A stretch of 64,000 nt of DNA from Hanleya hanleyi (GCA_036873755.1 JAVTVY010047994.1:124001-188000); one strand, 5' to 3'; shown: positions 36,571-46,537, counted from the stretch's first letter. Notes: generated by a model from the sequence alone, not told the origin. Translations and numbers: made by a program.

Positions 36571-36771
36571 CTATTGGTCCGAATGCGTCGTGTGGGGTAT
36601 CAGTGTGAAGCTCTCGCAGTTGGTCAGAGGGTTTTTCCCGTCGTTCCTCCGTCTTCCGTACGGATAGTGGTCAGAACGGACCGTGTGGGGTATCAGTGTG
36701 AAGCTATCGTGGGTCAGACTGGCTTGTTTTCATAAAAAACGGAACACGGACTTTACCCCTAAAATAGGGGA

Positions 36772-38103
36772 AATACAAGCGTCTAGTCCGTCATTCATAA
36801 TTCAGCCGTCGTCCATTAAAGAATATCCGCGTCCATAATCCAAAGACCTATTCCATATCCATATAACAGTATTAGCACCAAATTCAAAACAGACAATCAT
36901 AGTATACATAAACATAGGCTAGTTTCCTGCAAGAGAGAAGCGGTCAACAGTTTTCAATGATGCCGACAAGACATCATGATGTTCCAAAAATATAAAATCC
37001 GTATCGCTGATCAGTATTCTTAATCCATAATAATCGTTGTAAAGTCGTCATCTAGAGAATGATGTATCTCAGTCACGCTTTGATTGTGCCTGTTCATATG
37101 AGCACCATGAGGATCTTGAAGTACATGGGTTCATACGGCCCCTAGCCCCGGGTTAAGCGGAATTAGACACAAGTTACGAAACGTAACGCCATAGATCTTG
37201 CACGCTACGTTCGTATTTTGCTATCAGCATGCGATATGTATCGCCAAATTTGAGAAACTTTGAGTGGAGGCGCTTGGAGGAATAGCCCTGTTTTATAAGT
37301 TTCTGCAACAATGTTTTGTGACGTTGATTGAAATCGTCACAATTAACACAGGATCTGGCAAATGCTACTAGGCGAGATATGTATACGCCATATGCAGGTC
37401 CCACTGGAATATTACTGTCCAGAAAGGGATAGTTTACGATGTCGAAATTGTAATCATCTCTTTTGTCATAAAGTCGGCGAGAGAGAATGCCCGCTTCATT
37501 TTTATAGAGATATAGATCTAAATATGATGTGCCTGTAGGGCTATCTGTAGTTTCCTTCAAATCCAGTGAAGGTGGATATATATCCTTCACTGCGTCATTT
37601 ATATAGCGATTATCCACAGCGAGAAGATCGTCTATATAGCGTTTGGTGAATGAGAAGGAACGGGCTTTGAATGGATCGGTTTTTGAAAGCGCCTGCATAT
37701 AGTCATATTCATAAGAGAACAGATACAGGTCAGCCAACAGGGGTGCGCAATTAGTATCCAATGGAATACCTATATGCTGTTGATATATTGTGTTGCCAAA
37801 TTTCACTTAGATATTTTTAATGAGAAATTCAAGCAACTCTATAAACAAAGAAACATCCCATGAATGATATCTCTTGTATGTAGTCGAGCTAAAGAATGCT
37901 TTATGGCTTCCGACATTAATATATCTACGATCAGTTTTCTTGAACACAGATACTATTAATGAACTTAGACGGTCAATAAGGTCTTGATGAGGGATTGTAG
38001 TATAGAGAGTCGAGAAATCCCATGTGGATACATGTCTGTACGGTATGTGACCTTTAGCATCAAGTTCCTCCGTCAGACATTTTGAGTTTTTTAATCTCCA
38101 CAT
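36772..38103 (-). mobile_element. RT element, 5'-truncated insertion (copy d)
   Basis: Inserted into the left arm of the 12-kb element. The right arm reads straight through the corresponding point near 42372. The 3' end is the family terminus, and the 5' end is truncated within the RT gene. It contains the longest RT reading frame in the window. Confidence 0.85.
37174..38103 (-). pseudogene. Reverse transcriptase, truncated with one stop
   Basis: The - strand encodes an RT palm region: STWDFSTLYTTIPH (motif with catalytic Asp), then one in-frame stop at 37807, VKFGNTIYQQHIGIP, ADLYLFSYE, and the YIDD catalytic box in TKRYIDDLLAVDN. The conserved tail follows (SYLDLYLYKNEAG, LYDKRDDYNFDIVNYPF, AYGVYISRLVAFARSC) and it ends WRYVS. 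This RT type is familiar from many marine-animal genomes. I would place it near Penelope-like/other non-LTR RTs without certainty, and no endonuclease follows it. Earlier RT motifs are missing through 5' truncation. Not functional as it stands. Confidence 0.85.
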
Positions 38104-38555
38104 ATCAACCAGGCCTGGAGGGTCATGTTTAGACCGGAGAGAGAACAACAACAACAACACCAAAACGTATTCATATAGTTTATTATCCCCTCCCGTACAT
38201 CATACCCACGATGGAGGAGCCGCGTTGGTATGTTTACACAATAGGTAGGCTCTTGTCCAATCAAAAGCCGCCATTTGGCGCTGCATCTGTCATATTCGTT
38301 CTTGCCCGTTAGATGTATTCTCGGCTGCTCTTATCCAGTCAAAAAAAAACTATGGACTCTGTGCATGTCCATGCATACATACTTTGTTCATGTCCATGTA
38401 CATACACTCTGTCCATGTCGCTATATAGCTGAAATATTGCGGAATGCGACGTTAAGTCCTTAATTCTCTCTCTCTCTTCATGTACATGCACTCTATCCAT
38501 GTACATGTTTCTTGTCCATGTCCATGTAGCCTGTCCATGTACATGTACTATCACC

Positions 38556-39085
38556 AATCTGTATTATACCAAATCTGTCCTGTATTGTACCATATTTGTC
38601 CTCTGTTATACCATATATGTTATGTATTATACCAAATCTGGGCTGTATTATACCGTATCTGTCCTGTATTATACCAAATCTGTGTTGTATGTTACCATAT
38701 CTGCCCTGTATTTTACCATATATGTCCTGTATTATACAATATATGTTCTGTATTATACAATATTTGCCCTCTATTATACCATATCTGTGCTGTATTATAC
38801 CACATCTGTCCTGAATAATATCATATCTGTGCTGTATTATACAATATCTGTCCTGTGTTATACAATATCTGTCCTGTATTATACCAAATCTGTCCTGTAT
38901 TGTACCATATTTGCCCTGTATTATACAATATATGTTCTGTATTATACCAAATCTGTGCTGTATTATACAGTATCTGTCCTGTATTATACCAAATCTGTGA
39001 TGTATTATACCATATCTGTCCTGTATTGTACCATATATGTCCTGTATTATACAATATATGTTCTGTATTATACAATCGGATAGCG
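38556..39085. repeat. 21-bp satellite, left arm
   Basis: About 25 units of 'tgtattataccatatctgtc' plus c, with variants. Mirrored at 41470-41965. Open frames through it on both strands come from the repeat period. Confidence 0.92.
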
Positions 39086-39351
39086 GTTGTCGTGAATAAC
39101 AACAAGTTCAGCAAGGTTCTTACAGTTTATTATCCCCAATGTTACATCATACCCAGGCTGGGGGAGCCGCCCTGGGCATGTTTAGTATGTTCACAGCAAA
39201 ACAAATTGAAATATCAAACACCATGTTCTATTATTTAACACACAGTCACATTAGGTGCAAGTGTTTACTGAGCTCAAGTCAACGATCAGCATGTATACAT
39301 ATAGAGTATGTACGGCATGTTATGGTATTCATCAGTGCACGGGTGAAGCGT

Positions 39352-39630
39352 TCATCCGAGGGGGTTGATCAGTTTAGCCACGAAGAACGTAACATTGGTG
39401 ACCCTCTCCACTGTCCACTTGGTGTTGGGGCGTTGTTTTGGGGCCCATTCCAAGGAATCCACGGTGTCCAGTTTCTCCAGCATCGTCTCTAGCGACGCCT
39501 GGTTAATGATGGTAAACGGTTGGTCAAATACCCGGATGTTGCTGCTCGGGTAAAAGTATCGGACTTGGTCTGTCTCCTTATGCTGCAGCACATAACCAAA
39601 CGCTAGATTCAACTTGAAGGCCGTAGTTTG
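39352..39630 (-). pseudogene. Mirrored 3' fragment of the C2H2 gene
   Basis: Encodes the last 90 or so codons of the protein at 40302-41195 with a handful of substitutions (for example ETDQVRY for EADQDRY). It has no start or zinc fingers because the inverted arm ends at 39630. The reading frame is still open to the stop. Confidence 0.85.
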
Positions 39631-39631
39631 T

Positions 39632-39764
39632 AGGTCACCTCCGCTTCTGTTCAGGTGACCGCAACTGACCTTTGGCCCCTGCGTGTGCTGACAAAATATA
39701 CCAGATAAAAATTGCGCGCAGGGGCCAAAGGTCAGTTACGGTCACCTGAACGGAAACGGAGGTG
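39632..39764. mobile_element. Small palindromic element at the arm junction
   Basis: 'aggtcacctccgcttctgtt' and its inverted counterpart 'gaacggaaacggaggtgacct' enclose a second mirrored pair (tgacctttggcccctgcg against cgcaggggccaaaggtca). It lies exactly where the left arm stops. Confidence 0.7.
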
Positions 39765-39848
39765 ACCTCACAGAGGTCATATGCAAATTACTGAGATCAA
39801 CAGGTGTCCAAATGCTCTTGCAGAATACCGGATAATAATGGTGCGCAT

Positions 39849-39861
39849 GGGTCAAAGGTCA
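39849..39861 (+). promoter_or_regulatory. DR1 nuclear-receptor-type site
   Basis: GGGTCAAAGGTCA is a perfect one-base-spaced direct repeat, as bound by HNF4/RXR-type receptors. Near-copies (GGGCCAAAGGTCA) occur at 39722-39734 and inverted at 39666-39678. Any role in the downstream gene is inference. Confidence 0.35.
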
Positions 39862-40006
39862 CTTCCGTTCAATATGGGTCATCATAGATACTCAAACTTC
39901 TTATTATCAATACATCTACAATACTGACCTACTACTTCCGACAGGGGGCACCACCTGTCTTGTGACAACTTTCGGTTCCGGACTCGTGACAGTAAACATG
40001 GAAAAC

Positions 40007-40120
40007 CCCGGATGTAAGATGGGGACCCGGATGTAAAACCACAGTACCCGGATGGAAGACGGAGGAACGACGGGAAAAACCCACTGGGAAACCCGGATGT
40101 TGACACGGTCCCGGATGTAA
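40007..40120 (+). promoter_or_regulatory. Five CCCGGATGTAA-type repeats upstream of C2H2 gene
   Basis: The motif occurs at about 40007, 40026, 40047 (variant ggaa), 40092 and 40110, all in the same orientation and 130-300 bases before the start codon. The core resembles ETS-type GGA(A/T) sites. It may equally be a short degenerate repeat. Confidence 0.35.
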
Positions 40121-40248
40121 AATCCACTGCCCACGCATACACACACGCGCGCGCGCAATGCGGTTCAGTCGTGCACCAGTACATCTCGGTCCTCGACTTG
40201 GAGGTAGTTGAACTGAGTGTGCTAAAAATAGATCACCAGCTAGCGTGC

Positions 40249-40257
40249 TATAAAAGG
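40249..40257 (+). promoter_or_regulatory. TATA box of the C2H2 gene
   Basis: TATAAAAGG lies 45-53 bases before the ATG, which would place transcription start near 40280 and leave a 5' leader of about 20-25 bases. Confidence 0.7.
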
Positions 40258-40301
40258 AAAGCGGCCTGACCGTTTCATCAGACACTCTGTCAACCACCAA
40301 G

Positions 40302-41195
40302 ATGTTCACTTGTACTACGTGCTCGAAATCATTCACTCGTCTGCACGACTTGCGCCGCCATGAGGCTACCAAGCACGAAGGAACCGCCCGGTATCGCTGT
40401 ACGATATGTGCACTGTCGTTTCAGCGCCCAGATCATTTACAGCGCCATGAACGTTCAATTCATGGGCCACCCAAGCGTTCATGCGAAGAATGTGGTCGGC
40501 TTTTCAAACTGACCAGTCAGTTGCTGCGACACCAACGCATACGACACCCTATTCCGCAGCCACGTTTGCAGGTAGAGGAGCCTGCAGGCACCAGTATCGA
40601 GACAGCGGGAACTCCCACCCATCGCACGAGGACCGATGATGATGATGTCGCCCTAATTCAACAGTCAAATTCCGACAACAAGACCCTGGGCCAGATTTTG
40701 TACGACGTGGAGGGCAAAGTACACTTAGCGAGCGAACCCATAAATGTTCCTAGCGATCTGCTACACGAAGACCATCCAGGGAGTGACATCTATCGGCGCC
40801 ATTGGCCCATGATCCGGCACTGTTTCCACCGCCATCGCCCTATTCAAGATATCTACAATTTCCGACTGACCAACCTCGCCCGTCTACGCAGCTACGTGGA
40901 AGCCATCTTCAACGATCAAACTACGACCTTCAAGTTGAATCTGGCGTTTGGTTATGTGCTGCAGCATAAGGAGGCAGACCAAGACCGATACTTTTACCCG
41001 AGCAGTAACATCCGGGTATTTGACCAACCGTTTACTATCATTAACCGTGCGTCGCTAGAGACGATGCTGGAGAAACTGGACACCGTGGATCCCTTGAAAT
41101 GGGACCAAACACAACGCCCCAACACCAAGTGGACAGTGGAGAGGGTCACCAATGTTACGTTCTTCGTGGCTAAACTGATCAACCCCCTCGGATGA
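40302..41195 (+). CDS. Three-finger C2H2 protein with conserved C-terminal domain
   Basis: A single-exon frame of 297 codons starting at ATG in CCAAGATGT, just downstream of a TATA box. Residues 1-85 hold three C2H2 fingers: CTTCSKSFTRLHDLRRHEATKH, then CTICALSFQRPDHLQRHERSIH (each abbreviated as C-x2-C-x12-H-x4-H), and CEECGRLF..LLRHQRIRH. This suggests nucleic-acid binding. A linker to about residue 125 is Pro/Thr/Asp-rich. The C-terminal 150 residues (from about LGQILYDVEGKVHL through FKLNLAFGYVLQH, RYFYPSSN, RPNTKW to FFVAKLINPLG) look like a compact domain. I have only a vague association with uncharacterised invertebrate proteins and give no function. It is the only intact gene of the 12-kb element. 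The right arm starts inside it, at codon 206. Confidence 0.85.
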   Translation: MFTCTTCSKSFTRLHDLRRHEATKHEGTARYRCTICALSFQRPDHLQRHERSIHGPPKRSCEECGRLFKLTSQLLRHQRIRHPIPQPRLQVEEPAGTSIETAGTPTHRTRTDDDDVALIQQSNSDNKTLGQILYDVEGKVHLASEPINVPSDLLHEDHPGSDIYRRHWPMIRHCFHRHRPIQDIYNFRLTNLARLRSYVEAIFNDQTTTFKLNLAFGYVLQHKEADQDRYFYPSSNIRVFDQPFTIINRASLETMLEKLDTVDPLKWDQTQRPNTKWTVERVTNVTFFVAKLINPLG

Positions 41196-41420
41196 ACGCG
41201 TCACCCGTGCACTGATGAATACCATAACATGCCGTGCATACTCTATATGTATACATGCTGATCGTTGACTTGAGCTCAGTAAACACTTGCACCTAATGTG
41301 ACTGTGTGTTAAATAATACAACAAGGTGTTTGATATTTCAATTTGTTTTGCTGTGAACATACTAAACATGCCCAGGGCGCCCCCCCCCCCCAAGCCTGGG
41401 TATGATGTAACATTGGGGAT

Positions 41421-41426
41421 AATAAA
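41421..41426 (+). terminator. Poly(A) signal of the C2H2 gene
   Basis: AATAAA lies about 225 bases after the stop, in 'ggggataataaactgtatga'. The same module is mirrored in the left arm (39127-39132) and resembles modules at about 42283 and 43848 on this arm. Confidence 0.6.
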
Positions 41427-41469
41427 CTGTATGAACCTTGCTGAACTTGTTGTTATTCACGACAACCGC

Positions 41470-41965
41470 TATCCGATTGTATAATACAGAACATATATTG
41501 TATAATACAGGACAGATATGGTATAATACAGCACAGATTTGGTATAATACAGGACAGATACTGTATAATACAGCACAGATTTGGTATAATACAGAACATA
41601 TATTGTATAATACAGGGCAAATATGGTACAATACAGGACAGATTTGGCATAATACAGGACAGATATTGTATAACACAGGACAGATATTGTATAATACAGC
41701 ACAGATATGATATTATTCAGGACAGATGTGGTATAATACAGCACAGATATGGTATAATAGAGGGCAAATATTGTATAATACAGAACATATATTGTATAAT
41801 ACAGGACTTATATGGTAAAATACAGGGCAGATATGGTAAAATACAACACAGATTTGGTATAATACAGGACAGATACGGTATAATACAACCCAGATTTGGT
41901 ATAATACAGAACATATATGGTATAATAGAGGACAAATATCGTACAATACAGGACAGATTTGGTAT
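41470..41965. repeat. 21-bp satellite, right arm
   Basis: Inverted counterpart of 38556-39085 with about 23 units. It begins some 45 bases beyond the poly(A) signal of the C2H2 gene. Confidence 0.92.
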
Positions 41966-42589
41966 AATACAGATTGGTGAGAATTAAGAGACAGAGAGAG
42001 AGAATTAAGGGCTTAACGTCGCATTCCGCAATATTTCAGCTATATAGCGACATGAACAGAGTGTATGTACATGGACATGAACAGAGTATGTATACATGGA
42101 CATGCACAAAGTACATGGTTTTTTTTTGATTGGATAAGAGCAGCCGAGAATACATCTAACTGGCAAGAACGAATATGACAGATGCAGCGCCAAATGGCGG
42201 CTTTTGATTGGACAAGAGCCTACCTGTATTGTAAACATACCCAACGCGGCTCCTCCATCGTGGGTATGATGTACGGGAGGGGATAATAAACTATATGAAT
42301 ACGTGTTGGTGATGTTGTTGTTGTTCTCTCTCCGGTCTATACATGACCCTCCAGGCCTGGTTGATAGGGCTTTCTGCTATTTTAGGGGTAAAGTCCCTGT
42401 TCCGCTTTTTATGAAAACAAGCCAGTCTGACCCACGAGAGCTTCACACTGATACCTCACACGGTCCATTCTGACCACTATCCGTATGGAAGACGGAGGTA
42501 CGAAGGGGAAAACCCACTGGGCAACTGCGCATGCGCCGATTGGCGCGAGCTCCAATGAAAACAAGCCAGTCTGACCCACGAGATCTTCA

Positions 42590-43000
42590 AACTGATACCC
42601 CACACGACGCATTCGGACCAATAGTGACCCATCTCCACACCAAATACCTTCCTCCACTGTCCCAAAATGCCCACATTGGCTACAACTCGAACTGATGACG
42701 TCACCGATGACGTGACAGATGACGTGAACATCCCTCAAATCGGCATATACAGCCCGAGAACTACACAATGACACCTCCCACGACGCATTCGGACCAAGGA
42801 TGGCCCCTCTCTACCCCAACTACTTTCCTTCACTGCCCCAAAATGCCCACTTTGGCTACTATTCGTACTAATGACGTCACAGATGGCGCGGACATCCCTC
42901 AAATCGGGGTCTATACCCCGAGAGCTACAAAATGACACCCCCACGACGTATTCGGACCAAGGATGGTCCCTCTCCACCCGAAACACACCCCCACACACCC
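42590..43000. repeat. Tandem block with TGACGTCA sites, right arm
   Basis: Mirror of 36084-36570. Perfect TGACGTCA remains at 42696-42703 and 42872-42879, and others have decayed (tgacgtga). Confidence 0.65.
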
Positions 43001-43102
43001 CCTTGGTGATGGTACATGTATATGGACAGGCTACATGGACATGGACAAGAAACATGTATATGGATAGAGTGCATGTACATGAAGAGAGAGAATTAAGATT
43101 TA

Positions 43103-43583
43103 AAGGTGAACTGCAAAGCTTTTAATTTTATCTAAATTGTTGCTTATATACATCTTGTCTTATGTGACATAACTTTTATACGTTTTTGGAGCAAATATAG
43201 TTTGCAAAATTGTACTAATAACAATATTTAAATTATCCTGTTATAAATCCGTCTTGAAAACTTGCATCGCTTGTCTTTCTTGGTTTGTAGAACGTTATGA
43301 CGTTATAGTGGTCCCCTTCATTCAAGTGTTATTCCAATGTGACGTCATGCTACGTCGGATGAATGAACGAGGACCACTATAACGTCATGACGTTCCAAAA
43401 ACAACGGGAGGCAAGCGATGACGTTTTAAAAAGTTCTGGCTCTCGGTATAAGTTTTGACTTCTCATATACCCGAAATAAAACAATAAACCACAGAACTAT
43501 TACCACACATAATTGTAACAACTATAGAAGTTCTTGTTTTATGACATTTTAACAGAACATCGGAAAACTTTTCAGTTCACCTT
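43103..43583. mobile_element. 481-bp TA-flanked MITE in right arm
   Basis: Ends AAGGTGAACTG and CAGTTCACCTT, flanked by TA on both sides (43101-43102 and 43584-43585). The left arm has the uninterrupted target with one TA at 36081-36082. The interior includes a second inverted pair (gacgttatagtggtcc / ggaccactataacgtc). It fits a Tc1/mariner-type non-autonomous element. Confidence 0.85.
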
Positions 43584-43949
43584 TAACGTCGCATTCCGCA
43601 ATATTTCAGCTATATAGCGACATGGACATGGACATGAACATGGACATGAACAGAGTATGTATACATGGACATGAACAGAGTACATGTTTTTTTGATTGGA
43701 TAAGAGCAGCCGAGAATACATCTAACGGGCAAGAACGAATATGACAGATGCAGCGCCAAATGGCGGCTTCTGATTGGACAAGAGCCTACTTGTATTGTAA
43801 ATATACCGGACGCGGCTCCTCCATCGTGGGTATGATGTACGGGAGGGGATAATAAACTATATGAATACTTGTTGGTATTGTTGTTGTTGTTCTCTCTCCG
43901 GTCTATACATGACCCTCTAGACCTGGTTGATAGGCGTTTCCCCTATTTT

Positions 43950-45030
43950 AGGGGTAAAGTCCGTGTTCCACTTTTTATATTTTCGGGGCAAATTCTAAAT
44001 TTACATACACCCACTCCCCCACTCTACCTCTGTCGGCAGGCTCCGATAAGCCCCACTAGACGTGGTTGATAGGAGTTTTCCCCTATTGTAGGGTAAAGTT
44101 CGTGTTCCGCTTTTTATATTTTGGGGACAAATCCTCAATTTACATGCACCCACTCCCCCACCCTACCTCTCTCAGCAGGCCCCGATAAACCAGGGACCGA
44201 TATTAGCCCTTTTGGACAAGGTTGATAGGAGTTTTCCCCTATTGTAGGGGTAAAGTCCGTCTTCCGCTTTTTATATTTTCAGGACAAATCCTCAATTTAC
44301 ATGCACCCACTCCCCATCCTTCCTCTGTCGGCAGGCTCCGATAAGCCCCACTAGACGTGGTTGATAGGAGTTTTCCTCTATTTTAGGGATAAATTCCGTG
44401 TTCCGCTTTTTATATTTTCGGGATAAATCCTCAATTTACATGCACCCACTCCCCCACCCTACCTCTCTCAGCAGGCCCCGATAAGCCAGGGACCGATATT
44501 AGCCCTTTGGGATAGGGCTGATAGGAGTTTTCCCTTATTGTAGGGATAAAGTCCGTGTTCCGCTTTTTATATTTTCGGGACAAATCCTAAATTTACATGC
44601 ACCCACTCCCCACCCTACCTCTCTGAGCAGGTCCCGATAAGCCAGGGGACCGATATTAGCCCTTTGAGATAGGGCTGATAGGAGTTTTCCCTTATTGTAG
44701 GGGTAAAGTTCGTGTTCCGCTTTTTATATTTTCGGGACAAATCCTAAATTTACATACACCCACCAGGCCCCGATCAGCCCGGGGGATCGATATTCGACCT
44801 TTGGGATAGGGTTGATAGGGGTTTTCCTCTATTGTAGGGGTAAAGTCCGCTTTTTATATTTTCGAGACAAATCCTCATTTTACATGCACCCACCCGATTG
44901 ACTTGATAGATAGACCCCGATAAGCCCGGGGACCGATATTAGCCCTTTGGGATAGGGTTGATAGGGGTTTTCCTCTATTGTAGGGGTAAAGTCCGTGTTC
45001 CGCTTTTTATATTTTCGAGACAAATCCTCA
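43950..45030. repeat. 140-160-bp tandem array, right arm
   Basis: Eight units of the same repeat in inverted orientation (gttccgctttttatattttc). There are two fewer than on the left, so the arrays have changed copy number since the arms arose. Confidence 0.85.
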
Positions 45031-45032
45031 TT

Positions 45033-45245
45033 TTACATACACCCACCCATGACTTGCAAAATCCTTCCGTAGGGACCCCAAGTCCCCGACTCAAATGAAT
45101 GGACGGCATACAAGTCCATACATGCACTCCTAATCACGTGACCGCCGCATGATGGGGGGAAAAAAGTTACAAGTCTGTACATGCATTCCATATGGTGATG
45201 GAGGAGCGCTTCACTTTGACACCTCACTCGGCCCAATCGGTCCAT
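45033..45245 (-). CDS. Hypothetical 70-codon frame, right arm
   Basis: Mirror of 33659-33871 with the same length and frame. It differs mainly around VTFFPPSCGG (left copy VTGVFPSCGG). No recognised domain. Confidence 0.2.
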   Translation of the reverse strand: MDRLGRVRCQSEALLHHHMECMYRLVTFFPPSCGGHVIRSACMDLYAVHSFESGTWGPYGRILQVMGGCM

Positions 45246-45501
45246 GCAGCGTATTGTCTGGGGACTAATTTCTGTCTGCGGAGGCAGACCGCATCACCGC
45301 CAGACCACATCACTGCGGAGGAATACATGCCCCATGCACTTGACCATCACGTGACCTCCACATGACCTCCACATGAGACGGCGTCCTTTTTGAGACGGCG
45401 CACTCTTTTGCCGGTTTTCGCCCGTACTATAATGCACTTGACCTCGACGCCAGATTCTTACGCCAGGTCAATTATAGTGAATATGCTCGCTGTATACTAC
45501 T

Positions 45502-45507
45502 GGTGGC
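45502..45507. other. Right target-site duplication GGTGGC
   Basis: Identical to 33409-33414, directly abutting the last base of the right arm. Confidence 0.85.
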
Positions 45508-45780
45508 GACTAAAAAGCAATCATAGGACTCTACAGAAGATCATCCCTCGGCACCTAACATTCAGATCCGAGAATACGGTGGATTCTCGGACGTAGCCTT
45601 AGTATCTCAGCCGCGCTTTTATTGCAGATGTTCATGTGGAGACTATGAAGCATCGACACGGCCACCAGCTCCGGCTCAAGCGGAATTAGATACGCTAGCT
45701 CGGGAGCTGTGATGCCAGATCAGCTCAAACCACTCATCTGATGGTAATGGATGAGCATCGTGGACGTATGATGGAGCAAA
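45508..45780 (-). repeat. Host repeat R, disrupted copy
   Basis: Related in inverted orientation to 55060-55110 and 55330-55620 (words: gctagctcgggagctgtg, gctcaagcggaattagatac). The 12-kb element inserted into this repeat at 'gcaagaggtggcgactaaaa'. Confidence 0.6.
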
Positions 45781-45970
45781 CAAAGACCTATTTCGTATGA
45801 GTTTTCAGAGATGTCAGCAACAAATGATGATGCTCTCTACAAACAATCCTAATCACCAACCTTTATCCAATGAATTTTCAAATCGTTTTCCACAGTATGT
45901 ATCTCAGTCACGCTTTGGTTGCGTCTGTTCATTTGAACACCATGGAGATATAACACACATGACCCTTTTC
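45781..45970 (-). mobile_element. RT-element 3' UTR fragment (copy e)
   Basis: Carries the family words 'caaagacctattt', 'tgtatctcagtcacgctttg' and 'tgttcatttgaacaccatgg'. No coding part remains. Confidence 0.55.
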
Positions 45971-46102
45971 ATACAAGTGAGTGAGTACGAATTCCGCACA
46001 TGCATGAAATGAAAAGTTGTAGCGTTTACCCGCGATAATTTCCTCTTGATTTTACGTTGGTGAGGCAAAATAAATGAAAAATTTATGGTACGGCAGCCTT
46101 AA

Positions 46103-46537
46103 GCTACGTACACATGTATACGATTATCCGATAACGACAATGCGGAAACGACAATACGGCAATGTCAACGACAACGGTAATGCGTTTTTGGTGTACACAT
46201 CACTACGTGTACGGCTATAAGTATAAAAGCTGATGCGACATGAGAACATTTCTTACCGCAATGGACGACGACGACTTTACCATACGTGTGTTGCTGCTGT
46301 GACGTCATAAAACCGCACGACGTATGTCCGACAACGGCAAAAAATCGCTCCAGAACCGATTCCAATAATAGACGGATAATCGTATCGCATTGCCGGATAG
46401 TCTTATCGCACTGTCGTAATCGTTACGCGTTCATGTGTACGGACCAATTCATTTTCCTACGATCGATTTTTTTGTTGTTGCCGTATTGTCGTTGCCGCAT
46501 TGTCGTTATCGGATAATCGTATACATGTGTACGTAGC
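46103..46537. mobile_element. piggyBac-type MITE with TTAA flanks
   Basis: Inverted ends of about 60 bases begin GCTACGTACACATGTATACG. Both outer flanks are TTAA (46099-46102 and 46538-46541), the target sequence duplicated by piggyBac transposases. The interior has no long frame. It interrupts the end of the tyrosine-recombinase pseudogene on its right. Confidence 0.75.

Larger units (their letters stand above)
33415..39630. repeat. Left inverted arm of the 12-kb element
   Basis: Mirror of 40917-45501. From outside in it holds a 70-codon open frame, a 140-160-bp tandem array, a CCAAT/poly(A)-like module, a tandem block with TGACGTCA sites, an RT-element insertion, a second module, a 21-bp satellite, a third module and a 3' fragment of the C2H2 gene. 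It is longer than the right arm because of two later insertions and about two extra array units. Confidence 0.9.
33415..45501. mobile_element. 12.1-kb Polinton/Maverick-like element with giant inverted arms
   Basis: Terminal sequence AGTAGTATACAGCGAGCATA at the left end is present in exact inverted form at the right end. The six bases immediately outside are GGTGGC on both sides (33409-33414 and 45502-45507). A 6-bp target duplication together with long inverted repeats having AG..CT ends is the reported signature of Polinton/Maverick DNA transposons. Here the arms (33415-39630 and 40917-45501) make up almost the whole element. The 1.3-kb single-copy core carries one intact gene, a C2H2 protein at 40302-41195. 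I see none of the usual integrase, DNA polymerase B, ATPase, protease or capsid genes, so it is probably non-autonomous or a different lineage. Outside the duplication lies a host repeat that recurs at 55060-55620. Confidence 0.8.
40917..45501. repeat. Right inverted arm of the 12-kb element
   Basis: Inverted copy of the left arm, beginning at 'caaactacgaccttcaagtt' within the C2H2 gene. It lacks the two insertions present on the left and carries a TA-flanked MITE of its own (43103-43583). Confidence 0.9.

Noticed and set aside
38499..39083. Frames of up to 194 codons with repeated YYTISVL-type peptides
   Set aside because: Produced by the 21-bp satellite. Several overlapping frames are open at once on both strands.
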